In this document: piece by piece, positions 50,450 through 64,000 of the stretch
Layout: each line of letters opens with the position of its first letter
Numbering within the stretch: position 1 is the stretch's first letter
The notes under the pieces: generated by a model
What the model saw: the letters and a program-made list of their open reading frames with translations, nothing else
Database searches by the model: none
Told to the model about the DNA's origin: nothing
Assembly (NCBI RefSeq): GCF_000173735.1
Contig: NZ_ACCB01000001.1
Span: forward strand, 186,001 to 250,000
Length of the DNA: 64,000 nucleotides
Direction of reading: 5' to 3'
From: Yersinia aldovae ATCC 35236
Lineage (GTDB): Bacteria > Pseudomonadota > Gammaproteobacteria > Enterobacterales > Enterobacteriaceae
Made by a program: the position numbers and the translations under genes

Positions 50450-51069
50450 TGAGTCAATTCTTTTATATTCACCCGGAAAATCCACAACCGCGCTTAATTA
50501 ACCAGAGCGTTGATGTTTTGCGTAAAGGGGGGGTGGTTGTTTATCCGACAGATTCTGGTTATGCCCTTGGCTGCCGTCTGGAAGATAAATCTGCAATGGA
50601 ACGTATCTGTCGTATTCGTCAGTTCGATGGCAATCACAATTTCACTTTGGTATGCCGTGATTTGTCTGAGCTATCGACGTATGCCTATGTTGATAACTCC
50701 GCTTTTCGTCTGATCAAAAATAACACGCCGGGCAATTACACCTTTATTTTAAAGGCAACCAAAGAAGTGCCTCGGCGCTTGATGAATGACAAACGTAAAA
50801 CCATTGGTTTGCGCGTGCCTTCAAATCCTATCGCGCTGGCATTGCTGGATGTATTAGGTGAGCCACTGATGTCTACCACATTGATACTGCCGGGTAATGA
50901 TTTCGCCGAATCTGATCCGGAAGAGATCAAAGATCATCTGGGTAAATTGGTCGATTTGATCATTCACGGCGGCTCGCTGGGCCAGCAGCCGACCACCGTT
51001 ATTGACCTGACTGACTCCTCTCCAGAGGTTATCCGTGAAGGTGCTGGGGATGCAACACCCTTTCGCTAA
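50449..51069 (+). CDS. yciO: YrdC/Sua5-family protein YciO
   Basis: A 206-residue protein, the same length as E. coli YciO. It has the Sua5/YrdC pattern GGVVVYPTDSGYALGCRLED, KNNTPGNYTFILKAT, KRKTIGLRVPSNPIA and MSTTLILPGND. Family members TsaC/Sua5 make threonylcarbamoyl-AMP for tRNA t6A. YciO is a paralogue whose role is not settled. The ATG overlaps the rnm stop (TAATG). Confidence 0.95.
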   Translation: MSQFFYIHPENPQPRLINQSVDVLRKGGVVVYPTDSGYALGCRLEDKSAMERICRIRQFDGNHNFTLVCRDLSELSTYAYVDNSAFRLIKNNTPGNYTFILKATKEVPRRLMNDKRKTIGLRVPSNPIALALLDVLGEPLMSTTLILPGNDFAESDPEEIKDHLGKLVDLIIHGGSLGQQPTTVIDLTDSSPEVIREGAGDATPFR

Positions 51070-51396
51070 CCGTTACTGACCAGAACCCGCAATTGTTGTA
51101 ATGAATTGAACGCGAAGGTATTGAGTCACGCAGGAGAGGGCATGTTCTTTATACACACTGGTTTTCAATGACGTCTATTGAGTCATCGGCCGGGATAGTT
51201 TTTGAAACCCTGATCGTGAAATTAGTGTAATATGTGCGGTCACGAACCAGCGTGTGGTTTTTTTGCGCCGTTATCTGCGCGCCATGCTGCGTTCCAAAAT
51301 GTATTACAATCAGTGAGTTTTGCTTGATTGTGAGCTTAACTTATTGATTACAATATATAACACGACGCCTGTGAAGGCGACATTAGAGGTTGCTCA
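51070..51396. other. Intergenic region yciO-rluB
   Basis: About 325 bp without a gene. The rluB promoter is expected. No clear regulatory site seen. Confidence 0.4.
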
Positions 51397-52446
51397 ATGA
51401 GCGAGAAGTCAGAAAGCCAACAGTTACCGAACGCAAAGCCACAAAGCCCTAAATCACAGGGCGACCGGGCTGTGGGTGATAAAACAAAAGTTGTGGGTGA
51501 AAAATTACAAAAAGTCTTGGCGCGAGCGGGTCACGGTTCACGTCGGGAAATCGAAACTATTATCCAGCAGGGCCGCGTCAGTGTAGATGGCAAAATATCT
51601 ACACTGGGCGATCGTGTTGAGGTGACTCAGGCCACTAAAATCCGCCTGGATGGTCACCTTCTTTCTATTAAAGAGTCTGAAGAGACGGTTTGTCGCGTTT
51701 TGGCGTATTACAAACCGGAAGGCGAACTTTGTACCCGTAATGATCCTGAGGGGCGTCCAACAGTATTTGATCGTTTACCTAAACTGCGTGGTTCACGTTG
51801 GGTCGCGGTAGGTCGTTTGGATGTGAACACCTCGGGTTTATTACTGTTCACGACTGACGGTGAACTGGCTAACCGCCTGATGCACCCGAGCCGTGAAGTT
51901 GAGCGTGAATATGCCGTGCGCGTATTTGGCCTGATTGATGACGAAAAAATCAAACAGCTCAGCCGTGGTGTGCAATTGGAAGATGGCCCTGCGGCTTTTC
52001 GTACCATCAGTTTCCAGGGTGGCGAAGGGATTAACCAGTGGTATAACGTCACATTGACCGAAGGGCGTAACCGTGAAGTTCGTCGTTTGTGGGAAGCGGT
52101 CGGCGTGCAGGTTAGCCGTTTGATTCGTGTGCGTTATGGCGATATCAATCTGCCAAAAGGTCTGCCTCGTGGCGGCTGGACTGAGCTGGATCTGAAAGCG
52201 ACCAACTACTTGCGTCAATTAGTCGAAATGGATTCCGAAACCGTCAGTAAATTGCCGGTTGAGAAAGATCGCCGTCGGGTTAAAGCTAATCAAATCCGCC
52301 GTGCAGTCAAACGCCATACTGAAGTCGCGGGGCGTCAGGTTGCTGGCCGCCAGGGTTCAGCACGTAAAGGCTCAACTCGCCAAAACACAGGTAATGCAGC
52401 GCCGGCAGCCACTGCGGGTCGTCGCGGCACTAATAAGCGCGGATAA
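51397..52446 (+). CDS. rluB: 23S rRNA pseudouridine 2605 synthase
   Basis: Modifies U2605 of 23S rRNA. The 349-residue protein has a charged N-terminal extension (residues 1-32), an S4 RNA-binding domain ([20 protein letters not shown]) and a catalytic domain with the RsuA-family Asp motif [40 protein letters not shown] follows, and the protein ends in a long basic tail rich in Arg, Gly, Gln and Ala. E. coli RluB has about 291 residues; the extra length is in the ends. It is convergent with btuR. Confidence 0.93.
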   Translation: MSEKSESQQLPNAKPQSPKSQGDRAVGDKTKVVGEKLQKVLARAGHGSRREIETIIQQGRVSVDGKISTLGDRVEVTQATKIRLDGHLLSIKESEETVCRVLAYYKPEGELCTRNDPEGRPTVFDRLPKLRGSRWVAVGRLDVNTSGLLLFTTDGELANRLMHPSREVEREYAVRVFGLIDDEKIKQLSRGVQLEDGPAAFRTISFQGGEGINQWYNVTLTEGRNREVRRLWEAVGVQVSRLIRVRYGDINLPKGLPRGGWTELDLKATNYLRQLVEMDSETVSKLPVEKDRRRVKANQIRRAVKRHTEVAGRQVAGRQGSARKGSTRQNTGNAAPAATAGRRGTNKRG

Positions 52447-52496
52447 GCCATCGGGCTAACGCGTGATGAGTGCGCAGAGTCACCGCTCTCGACTTT

Positions 52497-52524
52497 ATTG
52501 CCGCAGTTTTGTGACTGCGGCAAT
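52497..52524. terminator. Hairpin between convergent rluB and btuR
   Basis: ATTGCCGCAGT and ACTGCGGCAAT form an exact 11-bp stem with a 6-base loop. The T-runs around it are short, so it is terminator-like on both strands but not proven. Confidence 0.6.
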
Positions 52525-52561
52525 ATAACTTATCTAATGCCTCTATCTCACCACACATCTT

Positions 52562-53152
52562 TTACCAATCAATACCTTGTTGGGCCTTAATCCCCGCATC
52601 AAAGGCATGTTTGACCGGGCGTAATTCGCTGACGGTATCGGCCATCTCCAGCAGGTCACGATGGCAACCACGGCCAGTAATAATGACGGTTTGATGAGCC
52701 GGGCGCTGCTTGAGCGCAGTGAGTACATCCTCCAGCGGCAGGTAGTCGTAAGCGACCATGTAGGTCAACTCATCCAATACCACTAAATCCAGTGTCGGGT
52801 CGGCCAGCATTCGCAAAGCGTGCAGCCAAACGCCCTGACAAGCCGCAGTATCGGTTTCTCTATTTTGGGTATTCCATGTGAAACCGGTTGCCATCACTTG
52901 AAATTCAACGCCATGCTGCTCAAGCAGATTCTTTTCGCCGTTCGGCCATTCACCTTTTATAAATTGTATCACGCCAGCGTTAAGGCCATGACCTACCGCG
53001 CGCGTAACCGTACCAAACGCCGCAGTCGTTTTACCTTTGCCGTTACCGGTAAACACAATCAAAATACCGCGGATCTCTTGAGCGGCGGCAACCCGCGATT
53101 CAACCTTTTCTTTTATCTTTTGTTGGCGCTGCTGGTGTCGGTCTTCAGACAT
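52562..53152 (-). CDS. btuR: Cob(I)alamin adenosyltransferase
   Basis: Adenosylates corrinoids with ATP to make adenosylcobalamin. The 196-residue protein equals E. coli BtuR. P-loop GNGKGKTTAAFGT (near residue 36), LVVLDELTYMVAYDYL, and IITGRGCHRDLLEMADTVSE are present. I chose ATG at 53152 (MSEDRHQQRQQK) since the ribosome site AAGGGA fits; the frame stays open into yciK. yciK lies 13 bp upstream on the same strand and may be co-transcribed. Confidence 0.95.
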   Translation of the reverse strand: MSEDRHQQRQQKIKEKVESRVAAAQEIRGILIVFTGNGKGKTTAAFGTVTRAVGHGLNAGVIQFIKGEWPNGEKNLLEQHGVEFQVMATGFTWNTQNRETDTAACQGVWLHALRMLADPTLDLVVLDELTYMVAYDYLPLEDVLTALKQRPAHQTVIITGRGCHRDLLEMADTVSELRPVKHAFDAGIKAQQGIDW

Positions 53153-53165
53153 AATCATATCCCTT

Positions 53166-53927
53166 TTATTCGGCGGGGCCGGCTTTGCGGCCAGGTTGTG
53201 CATCGAAGCTAATACCGGTTTTTCTGCGGCTATCATCGCCCATCAGGTAAAGATACAACGGCATAATATCTGCCGGTGTTTTCAATTTATCGGAGGCTTC
53301 ATTTGGAAAAGCACTGGCGCGCATCTGGGTGCGCGTGCCGCCCGGATTGATACAATTAACCCGCAAATTACTCTGTTTATACTCTTCAGCCAATACCTGC
53401 ATCATGCCTTCAGTGGCAAATTTAGATACCGCATACGCGCCCCAACCAGAGCGCCCCTGCCGACCCACACTGGAACTGGTGAAAACCAGCGAGGCATCAT
53501 GGGATTTCAGTAATAGTGGCAATAGCGCTTGAGTAAGCATGAAAGTTGCATTGACATTCACCTGCATCACCTGTTGCCACACGGCGATATTCTGCTCTGC
53601 CATTGGCACGATATAACCCAATAAACCGGCATTATGTAATACGCCATCCAGACACGGAACCTGCGCGTTCAGTGTGTCAGCCAGTTGCTGGCAACTCAGT
53701 GATGTTGCATGTGACAAATCCAGTGGTAATACGATGGCGGCAGGCCCACCGGCATCCGATATCTGCTGTTGCACCGCAATCAACTTACTTTCAGTGCGAC
53801 CAACTAAAATTAAACGGGCACCAAAACGGGCGTATGTCACTGCCGCTTCGCGCCCAATGCCATCACCTGCGCCAGTGACTAAAATAATGCGCTGATCAAG
53901 CAAGTCATGTTTAGGTTGGTAATGCAT
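53166..53927 (-). CDS. yciK: Short-chain dehydrogenase YciK
   Basis: A 253-residue classical SDR (E. coli 252). NAD(P)-binding TGAGDGIGREAAVTYARFGA at about residue 19, NNAG-type segment HNAGLLG, catalytic Ser in FTSSSVGR, and Tyr-Lys in WGAYAVSKFATEG are all present. The ending DAQPGRKAGPAE is usual. The substrate is not known. It is upstream of btuR on the minus strand, as in E. coli. Confidence 0.95.
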   Translation of the reverse strand: MHYQPKHDLLDQRIILVTGAGDGIGREAAVTYARFGARLILVGRTESKLIAVQQQISDAGGPAAIVLPLDLSHATSLSCQQLADTLNAQVPCLDGVLHNAGLLGYIVPMAEQNIAVWQQVMQVNVNATFMLTQALLPLLLKSHDASLVFTSSSVGRQGRSGWGAYAVSKFATEGMMQVLAEEYKQSNLRVNCINPGGTRTQMRASAFPNEASDKLKTPADIMPLYLYLMGDDSRRKTGISFDAQPGRKAGPAE

Positions 53928-54099
53928 AATTATTCCTCTTACAGGCGGCGGGGATGTTACCCCGGCATACCGCGAAATCTCTTACATTCTTATATTTAAG
54001 CGAAACCAATGCAATTTTTCATTTGCGCAAGACGCCAGCCTGCGGGTTCGCTAGAATGCGGGTATCTCTCTAAAAACATATTAAAGAAAGGCGGTATTT

Positions 54100-55146
54100 G
54101 TGGAGTTAATTTCTCTGTATGGGCTGTTTCTGGCCAAAGTCGTGACTATTGTGGTAGCGATTGGTGCGGTGGTGCTACTGATCGTCAGTCAAGGAATGAG
54201 AAAGCAGGGGCAGCGGGGAGAGTTGAATCTGGTTGATTTGGGCGAGCAATATAAGGAAATGCAGCGCGAAATGCGTCTGGCTCGGATGGGGTCTGCCGAG
54301 CAAAAAGCCTGGAGTAAAGAGTTTAAAAAACAGCAGAAATCCGATCAAAAACTGAAAAAACAGCGCGCTAAGGCCGGTGCCATCGCAGCGGTTAAACCTT
54401 GCCTCTACGTGATTGATTTTAAAGGAAGTATTGATGCGCATGAAGTGACTTCGCTACGCGAAGAGATTTCTGCGGTGCTGGCGGTGGCCACTGCGCAAGA
54501 TGAAGTGTTGCTGAGACTGGAAAGTCCGGGCGGCGTGGTACACGGTTATGGCTTGGCGGCCTCGCAATTGGAACGTTTACGTCACAAAGGTATCCGTCTG
54601 ACGGTTGCAGTAGATAAAGTGGCTGCCAGTGGCGGTTACATGATGGCTTGTGTGGCGGATCGCATAATCAGTGCGCCTTTTGCCATTATCGGTTCGATTG
54701 GTGTTGTGGCGCAGATCCCCAACTTTCACCGTTTACTGAAAAAGAACGATATTGATGTTGAATTGCATACCGCCGGTGAATTTAAACGCACCCTGACTCT
54801 GTTTGGCGAAAATACCGAACAGGGGCGTGAAAAATTCCGCGAAGACCTGAATGAAACCCATCTGTTATTCAAACAGTTCGTGCAGCAGCAGCGGCCTTCA
54901 TTAGATATTGATGCGGTGGCGACAGGTGAGCATTGGTTTGGTACACAAGCAAAAGAAAAAGGGCTGGTTGATGCCATTGGCACCAGCGATGATCTATTAA
55001 TTGCAGAAATGGATAATCACGAGGTTATTGGTGTCCGTTATTCGCGTCGCAAACGCCTGATGGATCGTTTTACCGGTAGCGCAGCAGAAAGCGCCGATCG
55101 CCTGCTATTGCGCTGGTGGCAACGTGGTGAGAAACCCTTATTATAA
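54100..55146 (+). CDS. sohB: S49-family inner-membrane protease SohB
   Basis: The 348-residue protein (E. coli 349) has an N-terminal membrane helix (about residues 5-30), a charged coiled region (KKQQKSDQKLKKQRAKAG) and an S49 protease domain. Catalytic Ser is in VDKVAASGGYMMACVAD and the Lys is expected in HTAGEFKRTLTLFGE. The end ADRLLLRWWQRGEKPLL is nearly identical to E. coli. The start is GTG at 54100, with AAAGGCGG upstream. It is divergent from yciK. Confidence 0.95.
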   Translation: MELISLYGLFLAKVVTIVVAIGAVVLLIVSQGMRKQGQRGELNLVDLGEQYKEMQREMRLARMGSAEQKAWSKEFKKQQKSDQKLKKQRAKAGAIAAVKPCLYVIDFKGSIDAHEVTSLREEISAVLAVATAQDEVLLRLESPGGVVHGYGLAASQLERLRHKGIRLTVAVDKVAASGGYMMACVADRIISAPFAIIGSIGVVAQIPNFHRLLKKNDIDVELHTAGEFKRTLTLFGENTEQGREKFREDLNETHLLFKQFVQQQRPSLDIDAVATGEHWFGTQAKEKGLVDAIGTSDDLLIAEMDNHEVIGVRYSRRKRLMDRFTGSAAESADRLLLRWWQRGEKPLL

Positions 55147-55265
55147 GTTTATGAAACGATTTGGCTGAGTAACCACAGGGGGCTTGCGGCCCCCTGATTC
55201 GCTTTATTAAATCAAACGTGACTCAACCGCAAAATAAGATGCGGCAAAATGAAAATAACCGGCAA

Positions 55266-55517
55266 TTAATCGACTAAATGATATTTTGCTGACAATACGT
55301 GAGCCAAATGTTTGAACATGTTAAATACCGCGGTTGTTTTTGTTGTTGGCAAGCCATCCCCATCCAGGAAGAACTCTCCGCGAAATACCAACACCGGGCC
55401 TTTTTGCTCAACCTCTGTCGCCAGCATACCGTGCAGATAATCTTCATGCTGACGAATAATGTTATTGGCTTCCGCCAAGAGTTTATTACGTTCGATCGGC
55501 GTTGTGTTTGCGTTCAT
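55266..55517 (-). CDS. yciN: DUF2498 protein YciN
   Basis: An 83-residue protein, the same length as E. coli YciN. It has [20 protein letters not shown] and [20 protein letters not shown] followed by [17 protein letters not shown]. The E. coli protein is of unknown function. It lies between sohB and topA on the opposite strand. Confidence 0.94.
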   Translation of the reverse strand: MNANTTPIERNKLLAEANNIIRQHEDYLHGMLATEVEQKGPVLVFRGEFFLDGDGLPTTKTTAVFNMFKHLAHVLSAKYHLVD

Positions 55518-55939
55518 TATATCTCCTCACCACAGTGAAATTTCTCAGACTATTGTACTGCGGGTTAGCATTTGTGCGCAAACCGGCTAAGGTTTATTCG
55601 TGCATTGGGTGGTTCCGTCGCCGTTATTGGATAAATTCGGATTCCGTGCTAATTAGGTTGCGTGTCGCTTTTTATCAGGTACAGTGTGGGATTTTAGACT
55701 ATTAGGTGGAAGGTTTTGTTGGCGCTATTGAGCAGAGTTTACTGCTAAAGCTTTGGGCGCGAGCAAGCATTTTACAGGGTCGCCAGATTAGCGTCGGATT
55801 GCATTATTATGGCTCCGATCAAAAAAACAGGTTGATCTCCTGTGAAACTACCGCAATATAAATAAAGAGATACAGAATGCCGCGGTATGGCAAGATAAAA
55901 ACCTTCTTTTAGAAGAAATAATTTAGGTAAAAGGTAATT
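55518..55939. other. Intergenic region yciN-topA
   Basis: About 420 bp without a credible gene. The topA promoters are expected here; in E. coli there are several, and they respond to supercoiling. I did not assign them. Confidence 0.4.
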
Positions 55940-58568
55940 ATGGGTAAAGCTCTCGTAATAGTTGAGTCCCCGGCAAAAGCCAAAACTATTAATAAATACT
56001 TAGGGAATGACTTTGTGGTTAAGTCCAGTGTCGGTCACATTCGTGATTTGCCGACCAGTGGCTCAGCCAGTAAAAAGAGCGCTGACTCAACTGAAGATAA
56101 AGCCAAGAAAGCCGAGAAGCCCAAAGTAAAAGTGAAGAAAGACGAAAAGGTTGCTTTAGTGAACCGTATGGGCGTCGATCCTTATCATGGCTGGAAAGCG
56201 CAGTATGAAATTTTGCCTGGCAAAGAGAAAGTGGTTGCCGAGCTGAAGGCATTAGCCGAAAACGCTGACCACATCTATCTCGCAACCGACCTTGACCGCG
56301 AAGGAGAGGCAATTGCCTGGCATTTGCGGGAGGTGATTGGTGGTGACGATAAGCGTTTTAGCCGAGTGGTGTTTAACGAAATCACGAAAAATGCTATCCA
56401 ACAGGCATTTAATCAACCGGGTGAATTGAATATCAACCGGGTGAATGCCCAGCAAGCCCGCCGCTTTATGGACCGGGTTGTGGGGTATATGGTTTCTCCG
56501 CTGCTGTGGAAAAAGATTGCCCGAGGCTTGTCTGCTGGACGCGTTCAGTCAGTGGCTGTGCGTTTGGTCGTCGATCGTGAACGAGACATTAAAGCGTTTG
56601 TCCCAGAAGAATACTGGGAGTTACATGCTGACCTGCTGGCAAAAGGTGACGTTCCTATACAAATGGAAGTTACCCATGCGCACAATAAGCCGTTTAAACC
56701 GGTTAACCGTGAGCAAACTCATGCCGCGCTGAAATTGCTGGAAAATGCCCGCTATAACGTGCTGGATCGCGAAGATAAACCGACCAGCAGTAAGCCGGGT
56801 GCGCCGTTTATCACCTCTACCTTGCAGCAGGCGGCCAGTACTCGCCTGAGCTTTGGGGTGAAGAAAACCATGATGATGGCGCAGCGTTTGTATGAAGCGG
56901 GTCATATCACCTATATGCGTACCGATTCCACCAATTTAAGTCAGGATGCACTGACGATGGTGCGCGGTTATATCGGTGATAACTTTGGTGACAAATACCT
57001 GCCATCCGCGCCGAATCAATACAGTAGCAAAGAGAATTCTCAGGAAGCCCATGAAGCTATCCGTCCGTCGGATGTGAGTGTGCTGGCGGAGCAGTTAAAA
57101 GATATGGAAGCCGATGCCCAGAAGCTGTATCAGCTTATTTGGCGTCAGTTCGTCGCGTGTCAGATGACACCGGCCAAGTACGACTCCACCACGTTGACAG
57201 TGCAAGCCGGTGATTTCCAACTGCGTGCCAAAGGCCGTACTTTGCGCTTTGATGGTTGGACCAAAGTGATGCCAGCACTGCGCAAAGGCGATGAAGATCG
57301 CACCTTGCCAGTGATTGACGTTGGCACTGATCTGGATTTGCAAAAAACTGATCCCCAGCCAGCACTTTACCAAGCCGCCTGCACGTTACAGTGAAGCATC
57401 GCTGGTAAAAGAGCTGGAGAAACGCGGTATTGGCCGCCCGTCTACTTATGCATCGATCATTTCGACGATACAAGATCGTGGCTATGTCCGGGTTGAGAAC
57501 CGCCGTTTCTATGCTGAAAAAATGGGTGAAATTGTAACCGACCGTCTGGAAGAGAACTTCCGCGAGTTGATGAACTACGATTTCACCGCACGTATGGAAA
57601 GTGGCCTGGATCAGGTTGCCAATAATCAGGCTGAATGGAAAACGGTACTGGATGGCTTCTTCGCTGAGTTCAGTGAGCAGCTTGAAAAAGCAGAGAAAGA
57701 TCCTGAAGAGGGCGGGATGCGCCCGAATCAGATGGTCATGACCAGTATCGATTGCCCAACTTGTGGCCGTCAGATGGGGATACGCACGGCCAGTACCGGG
57801 GTGTTCCTGGGATGTTCCGGTTATGCGCTGCCCCCGAAAGAGCGCTGCAAAACCACCATCAATCTGGTGCCAGAAGCTGAGATTTTAAATATTCTGGAAG
57901 GCGATGATGCGGAAACCAACGCCTTGCGCGCCCGCCGTCGTTGCGAGAAGTGCGGTACTGCGATGGACAGTTATCTGATTGATAATCAGCGTAAATTGCA
58001 TGTCTGTGGTAATAATCCGGCCTGTGATGGTTATGAAATCGAGCAGGGCGAGTTCCGAATTAAAGGGTATGAAGGCCCGATTGTTGAGTGCGAGAAATGT
58101 GGTTCTGAAATGCACCTGAAAATGGGGCGCTTTGGTAAGTACATGGGCTGTACCAACGACGAATGTAAGAATACCCGTAAAATCTTGCGCAGCGGCGAAG
58201 TTGCACCGCCGAAAGAAGACCCGGTTCCGTTGCCAGAATTGCCTTGTGATAAATCAGATGCCTATTTCGTGTTACGTGATGGGGCTGCGGGCGTGTTCCT
58301 GGCTGCTAACACCTTCCCTAAATCGCGTGAAACCCGCGCGCCAATGGTTGAGGAATTGGTTAGATTCAAAGATCGTTTGCCTGAGAAGTTACGCTACCTG
58401 GCTGATGCGCCAGTGGTAGACAATGAAGGCAATAAAACGATGGTTCGCTTTAGCCGCAAGACTAAACAGCAGTATGTTTCATCAGAGAAAGAGGGTAAGG
58501 CCACAGGATGGTCTGCATTCTATATCGATGGAAAATGGGTTGAAGCAAAAAAAGAAACGAAGAAATAA
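55940..58568 (+). pseudogene. topA: DNA topoisomerase I, frame broken by one base
   Basis: TopA removes negative supercoils. The first frame (to 57394) holds the TOPRIM domain (Glu9 in [16 protein letters not shown] near residue 117) and the active-site Tyr325 in [10 protein letters not shown]. The second (to 58568) holds [20 protein letters not shown], three Cys4 zinc fingers (CPTCGRQMG.., CEKCGTAMD.., CEKCGSEMH..) and the basic C-terminal tail. They join at six A in 57342-57347. With five A the reading is [20 protein letters not shown] and gives 875 residues, against 865 in E. coli. TopA is normally essential, so this is more likely a sequencing error than a true knockout. Confidence 0.9.
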
Positions 58569-59948
<1,380 letters not shown>

Positions 59949-59991
59949 TTTTGTCATCTCGTCTGGGATGTTGCCGCTGACAAGACATGAA

Positions 59992-60026
59992 AGCACTGGA
60001 GATACTACTCTCTAGTGCTTTTTTTT
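59992..60026 (+). terminator. Terminator of cysB
   Basis: AGCACT and AGTGCT, with GGAGA and TCTCT inside, form an imperfect stem followed by eight T. Confidence 0.8.
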
Positions 60027-60169
60027 ATGCTTGAAGGTTATTCAGTGTTTGTTCTGCACGCTTATCACTACCGCTCGCTTCTTCTTCAATTACAAACTCG
60101 TTTTTTTAAAGAAATTAATATATTTTTTTGTATTATTTAATTTAATTTATTTTTAATAAAAGGTTTTTG

Positions 60170-61282
60170 ATGAGAATTTATAAGGCTCCTGTTATTACGA
60201 GGATCGCACCTCAGCAGACTCAACCTCCTGCTGTAGTAAACCGTGGTCAGTTTATTAATCATTGTGTAAAAATATCAAATAGCAAAGGAAATACACCATT
60301 TAATATTCGGGAGAAGTCGCCACAGCTAACGCAGAAATCAGAAAGCAGCGGCTTGAGGCTTCTGGATAAAAAACAGTTAGCACCTCCAGTTAAAGCCTAT
60401 ATATATGCACCATTCTTTAGTAAAGATACCGTGTTACATGCAATCGAGCTAAATGTTTCACGGGTACTGCAAGGTAAGGAACCCTATCCAATACTATCTG
60501 CTAATCCTGAAAAATTAATAAAAACAGGACTGAAAAATTATACTGATGAAAATAAGAAGACATTAGCCAACGGAGCCGAGTATCAACGCCGATTTAGCGA
60601 AGTGTTGAACAAAGTATCAATAGAAGACGCGTTTAAATCATCGCCACTTAAACTAAAAAGACTGGGGGAGTACTTGGCATTGAAAAATACTCCTATTATT
60701 TCTTTGGATAAAGCTAATCCTACATTACTAGAAAAAATTTACATTGTTGGACATGGGCGTGCGGGGAGTAATTTAATATATTCAGGGGAACATGGGCCTG
60801 ATAGTTTTAAAAGTACAGATATGTTGGCAAATGAAATTAAAGGCTTAATTAGCCAGGTTCCTGGGCATAAAATCGATGTTCGAATGATGCAGTGTCATAG
60901 TGCTGACCGTGAAACTGTTTCAAAAATGGATAGTGCCGTGCTAAATCAAGCTGCTATGAGTCTTAATGGTATAAAGCCTTTGGCACAATATATGAGTGAT
61001 AGCCTGCATAAGAACGGAATAGATACTACAACTTATGGTTATCCAGGAATGGGAGTAAGCAGGTCACATAGACACTTGCATCATGTTAGAGCGCTAAAAA
61101 GTGAATTTGTCACTCATAAAGATAAATCGCTGTTATACCGCGCCAGTGAATTCCGCCGGGCCTTTACCTCAGAAACGAAGCAAACCTCGCCTATCAAGCT
61201 GGAAAACCCCAAAACATCGGTTGCAGGTAGTTACACTGCTGCAAAGATATCGCCTGTGGATGTGGAATCTACGGATTTATAA
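60170..61282 (+). CDS. Putative C80-like cysteine protease / OspB-like effector
   Basis: The 370-residue protein has no signal peptide or membrane segment. Residues about 187-270 resemble the MARTX cysteine protease domain (family C80). YIVGHGRAGS has the candidate His195 in the GHGR motif, a TDMLANEIKGL helix matches the DELA..L region, and VRMMQCHSAD has candidate Cys242. His-Cys spacing is 47, against about 49 in the Vibrio cholerae MARTX domain; Shigella effector OspB has the same kind of dyad. The N-terminal 75 residues look unstructured and could carry a secretion signal. Composition is AT-rich. AAAGG lies six bases before ATG 60170. It lies between cysB and acnA, where E. coli has ymiA-yciX. 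Function is inference. Confidence 0.6.
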   Translation: MRIYKAPVITRIAPQQTQPPAVVNRGQFINHCVKISNSKGNTPFNIREKSPQLTQKSESSGLRLLDKKQLAPPVKAYIYAPFFSKDTVLHAIELNVSRVLQGKEPYPILSANPEKLIKTGLKNYTDENKKTLANGAEYQRRFSEVLNKVSIEDAFKSSPLKLKRLGEYLALKNTPIISLDKANPTLLEKIYIVGHGRAGSNLIYSGEHGPDSFKSTDMLANEIKGLISQVPGHKIDVRMMQCHSADRETVSKMDSAVLNQAAMSLNGIKPLAQYMSDSLHKNGIDTTTYGYPGMGVSRSHRHLHHVRALKSEFVTHKDKSLLYRASEFRRAFTSETKQTSPIKLENPKTSVAGSYTAAKISPVDVESTDL

Positions 61283-61475
61283 TACTCAACGCTCACGAAC
61301 ATAACGCTTCAACCATTTCCCCCGCTATTGATTTGCCAGTCGCGCAAATAGCCGTTTGTTGCATAAATGTTAACTTTGTTTGTGTTATATTTAATACAGA
61401 CCTCATAATCTCAAGGGGATAGACCTGCTGAGATACCCACTAATTTAGAGCACCTATAACAACAATGGAGGCGCT

Positions 61476-64000
<2,525 letters not shown>

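Overview
The window is chromosomal DNA of an enterobacterium. Its closest fit is the Yersinia pestis / Y. pseudotuberculosis group, judged from protein sequences and from gene order that follows Escherichia coli with Yersinia-type differences (separate trpG and trpD, ugd instead of galU beside hns, nested insertion sequences). The species call is inference; no search was run.

Layout. 1-5660 matches the E. coli sppA/ydjA-selD-topB-ynjH and nudG-xthA block. 5661-7334 is an AT-rich stretch with one unrecognised LysR-type regulator, and it marks the junction to a block that in E. coli lies elsewhere. 7437-8186 is a tRNA-Tyr operon with rtT-like repeats and a tyrT-type promoter. 8274-14707 carries purU, ychJ, a candidate 23-codon gene behind two CRP-like sites, an acetyltransferase gene, rssA, rssB and ugd. 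15101-21439 carries hns, tdk, adhE and ychE. 22441-28026 is the oppABCDF oligopeptide importer. 28087-31011 is an IS3-family element with an IS110-family element inserted in its orfB. 31062-42168 is the yciU-clsA-yciY, yciI-tonB-yciA-yciB-yciC-ompW segment, with an EAL-domain gene, an orphan 87-codon gene, a SulP transporter and a BON lipoprotein added. 42436-49350 is the complete trp operon with leader peptide, attenuator and TrpR-type operator. 49508-59948 holds rnm, yciO, rluB, btuR, yciK, sohB, yciN, topA and cysB. 60170-61282 is an AT-rich gene for a protein resembling C80 / MARTX-CPD / OspB cysteine proteases. acnA runs off the right end.

How the genes work together. trpEGDCBA makes tryptophan from chorismate. 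OppABCDF imports peptides. TonB energises outer-membrane receptors. RssB delivers sigma-S to ClpXP. H-NS silences AT-rich foreign DNA, of which the window holds several pieces (LysR gene, EAL gene region, C80-like gene). SelD supplies selenophosphate. TopA and TopB are two type IA topoisomerases. AdhE and AcnA belong to central metabolism.

Three genes (yciB, yciC, topA) differ from their families by one base in a homopolymer run. topA is normally essential, so sequencing error must be considered for all three. The most interesting items are the C80-like protein, the small ORF behind CRP-like sites, the two stem-loops in the IS110 leader that fit a bridge RNA, and the tRNA-Tyr repeat array.
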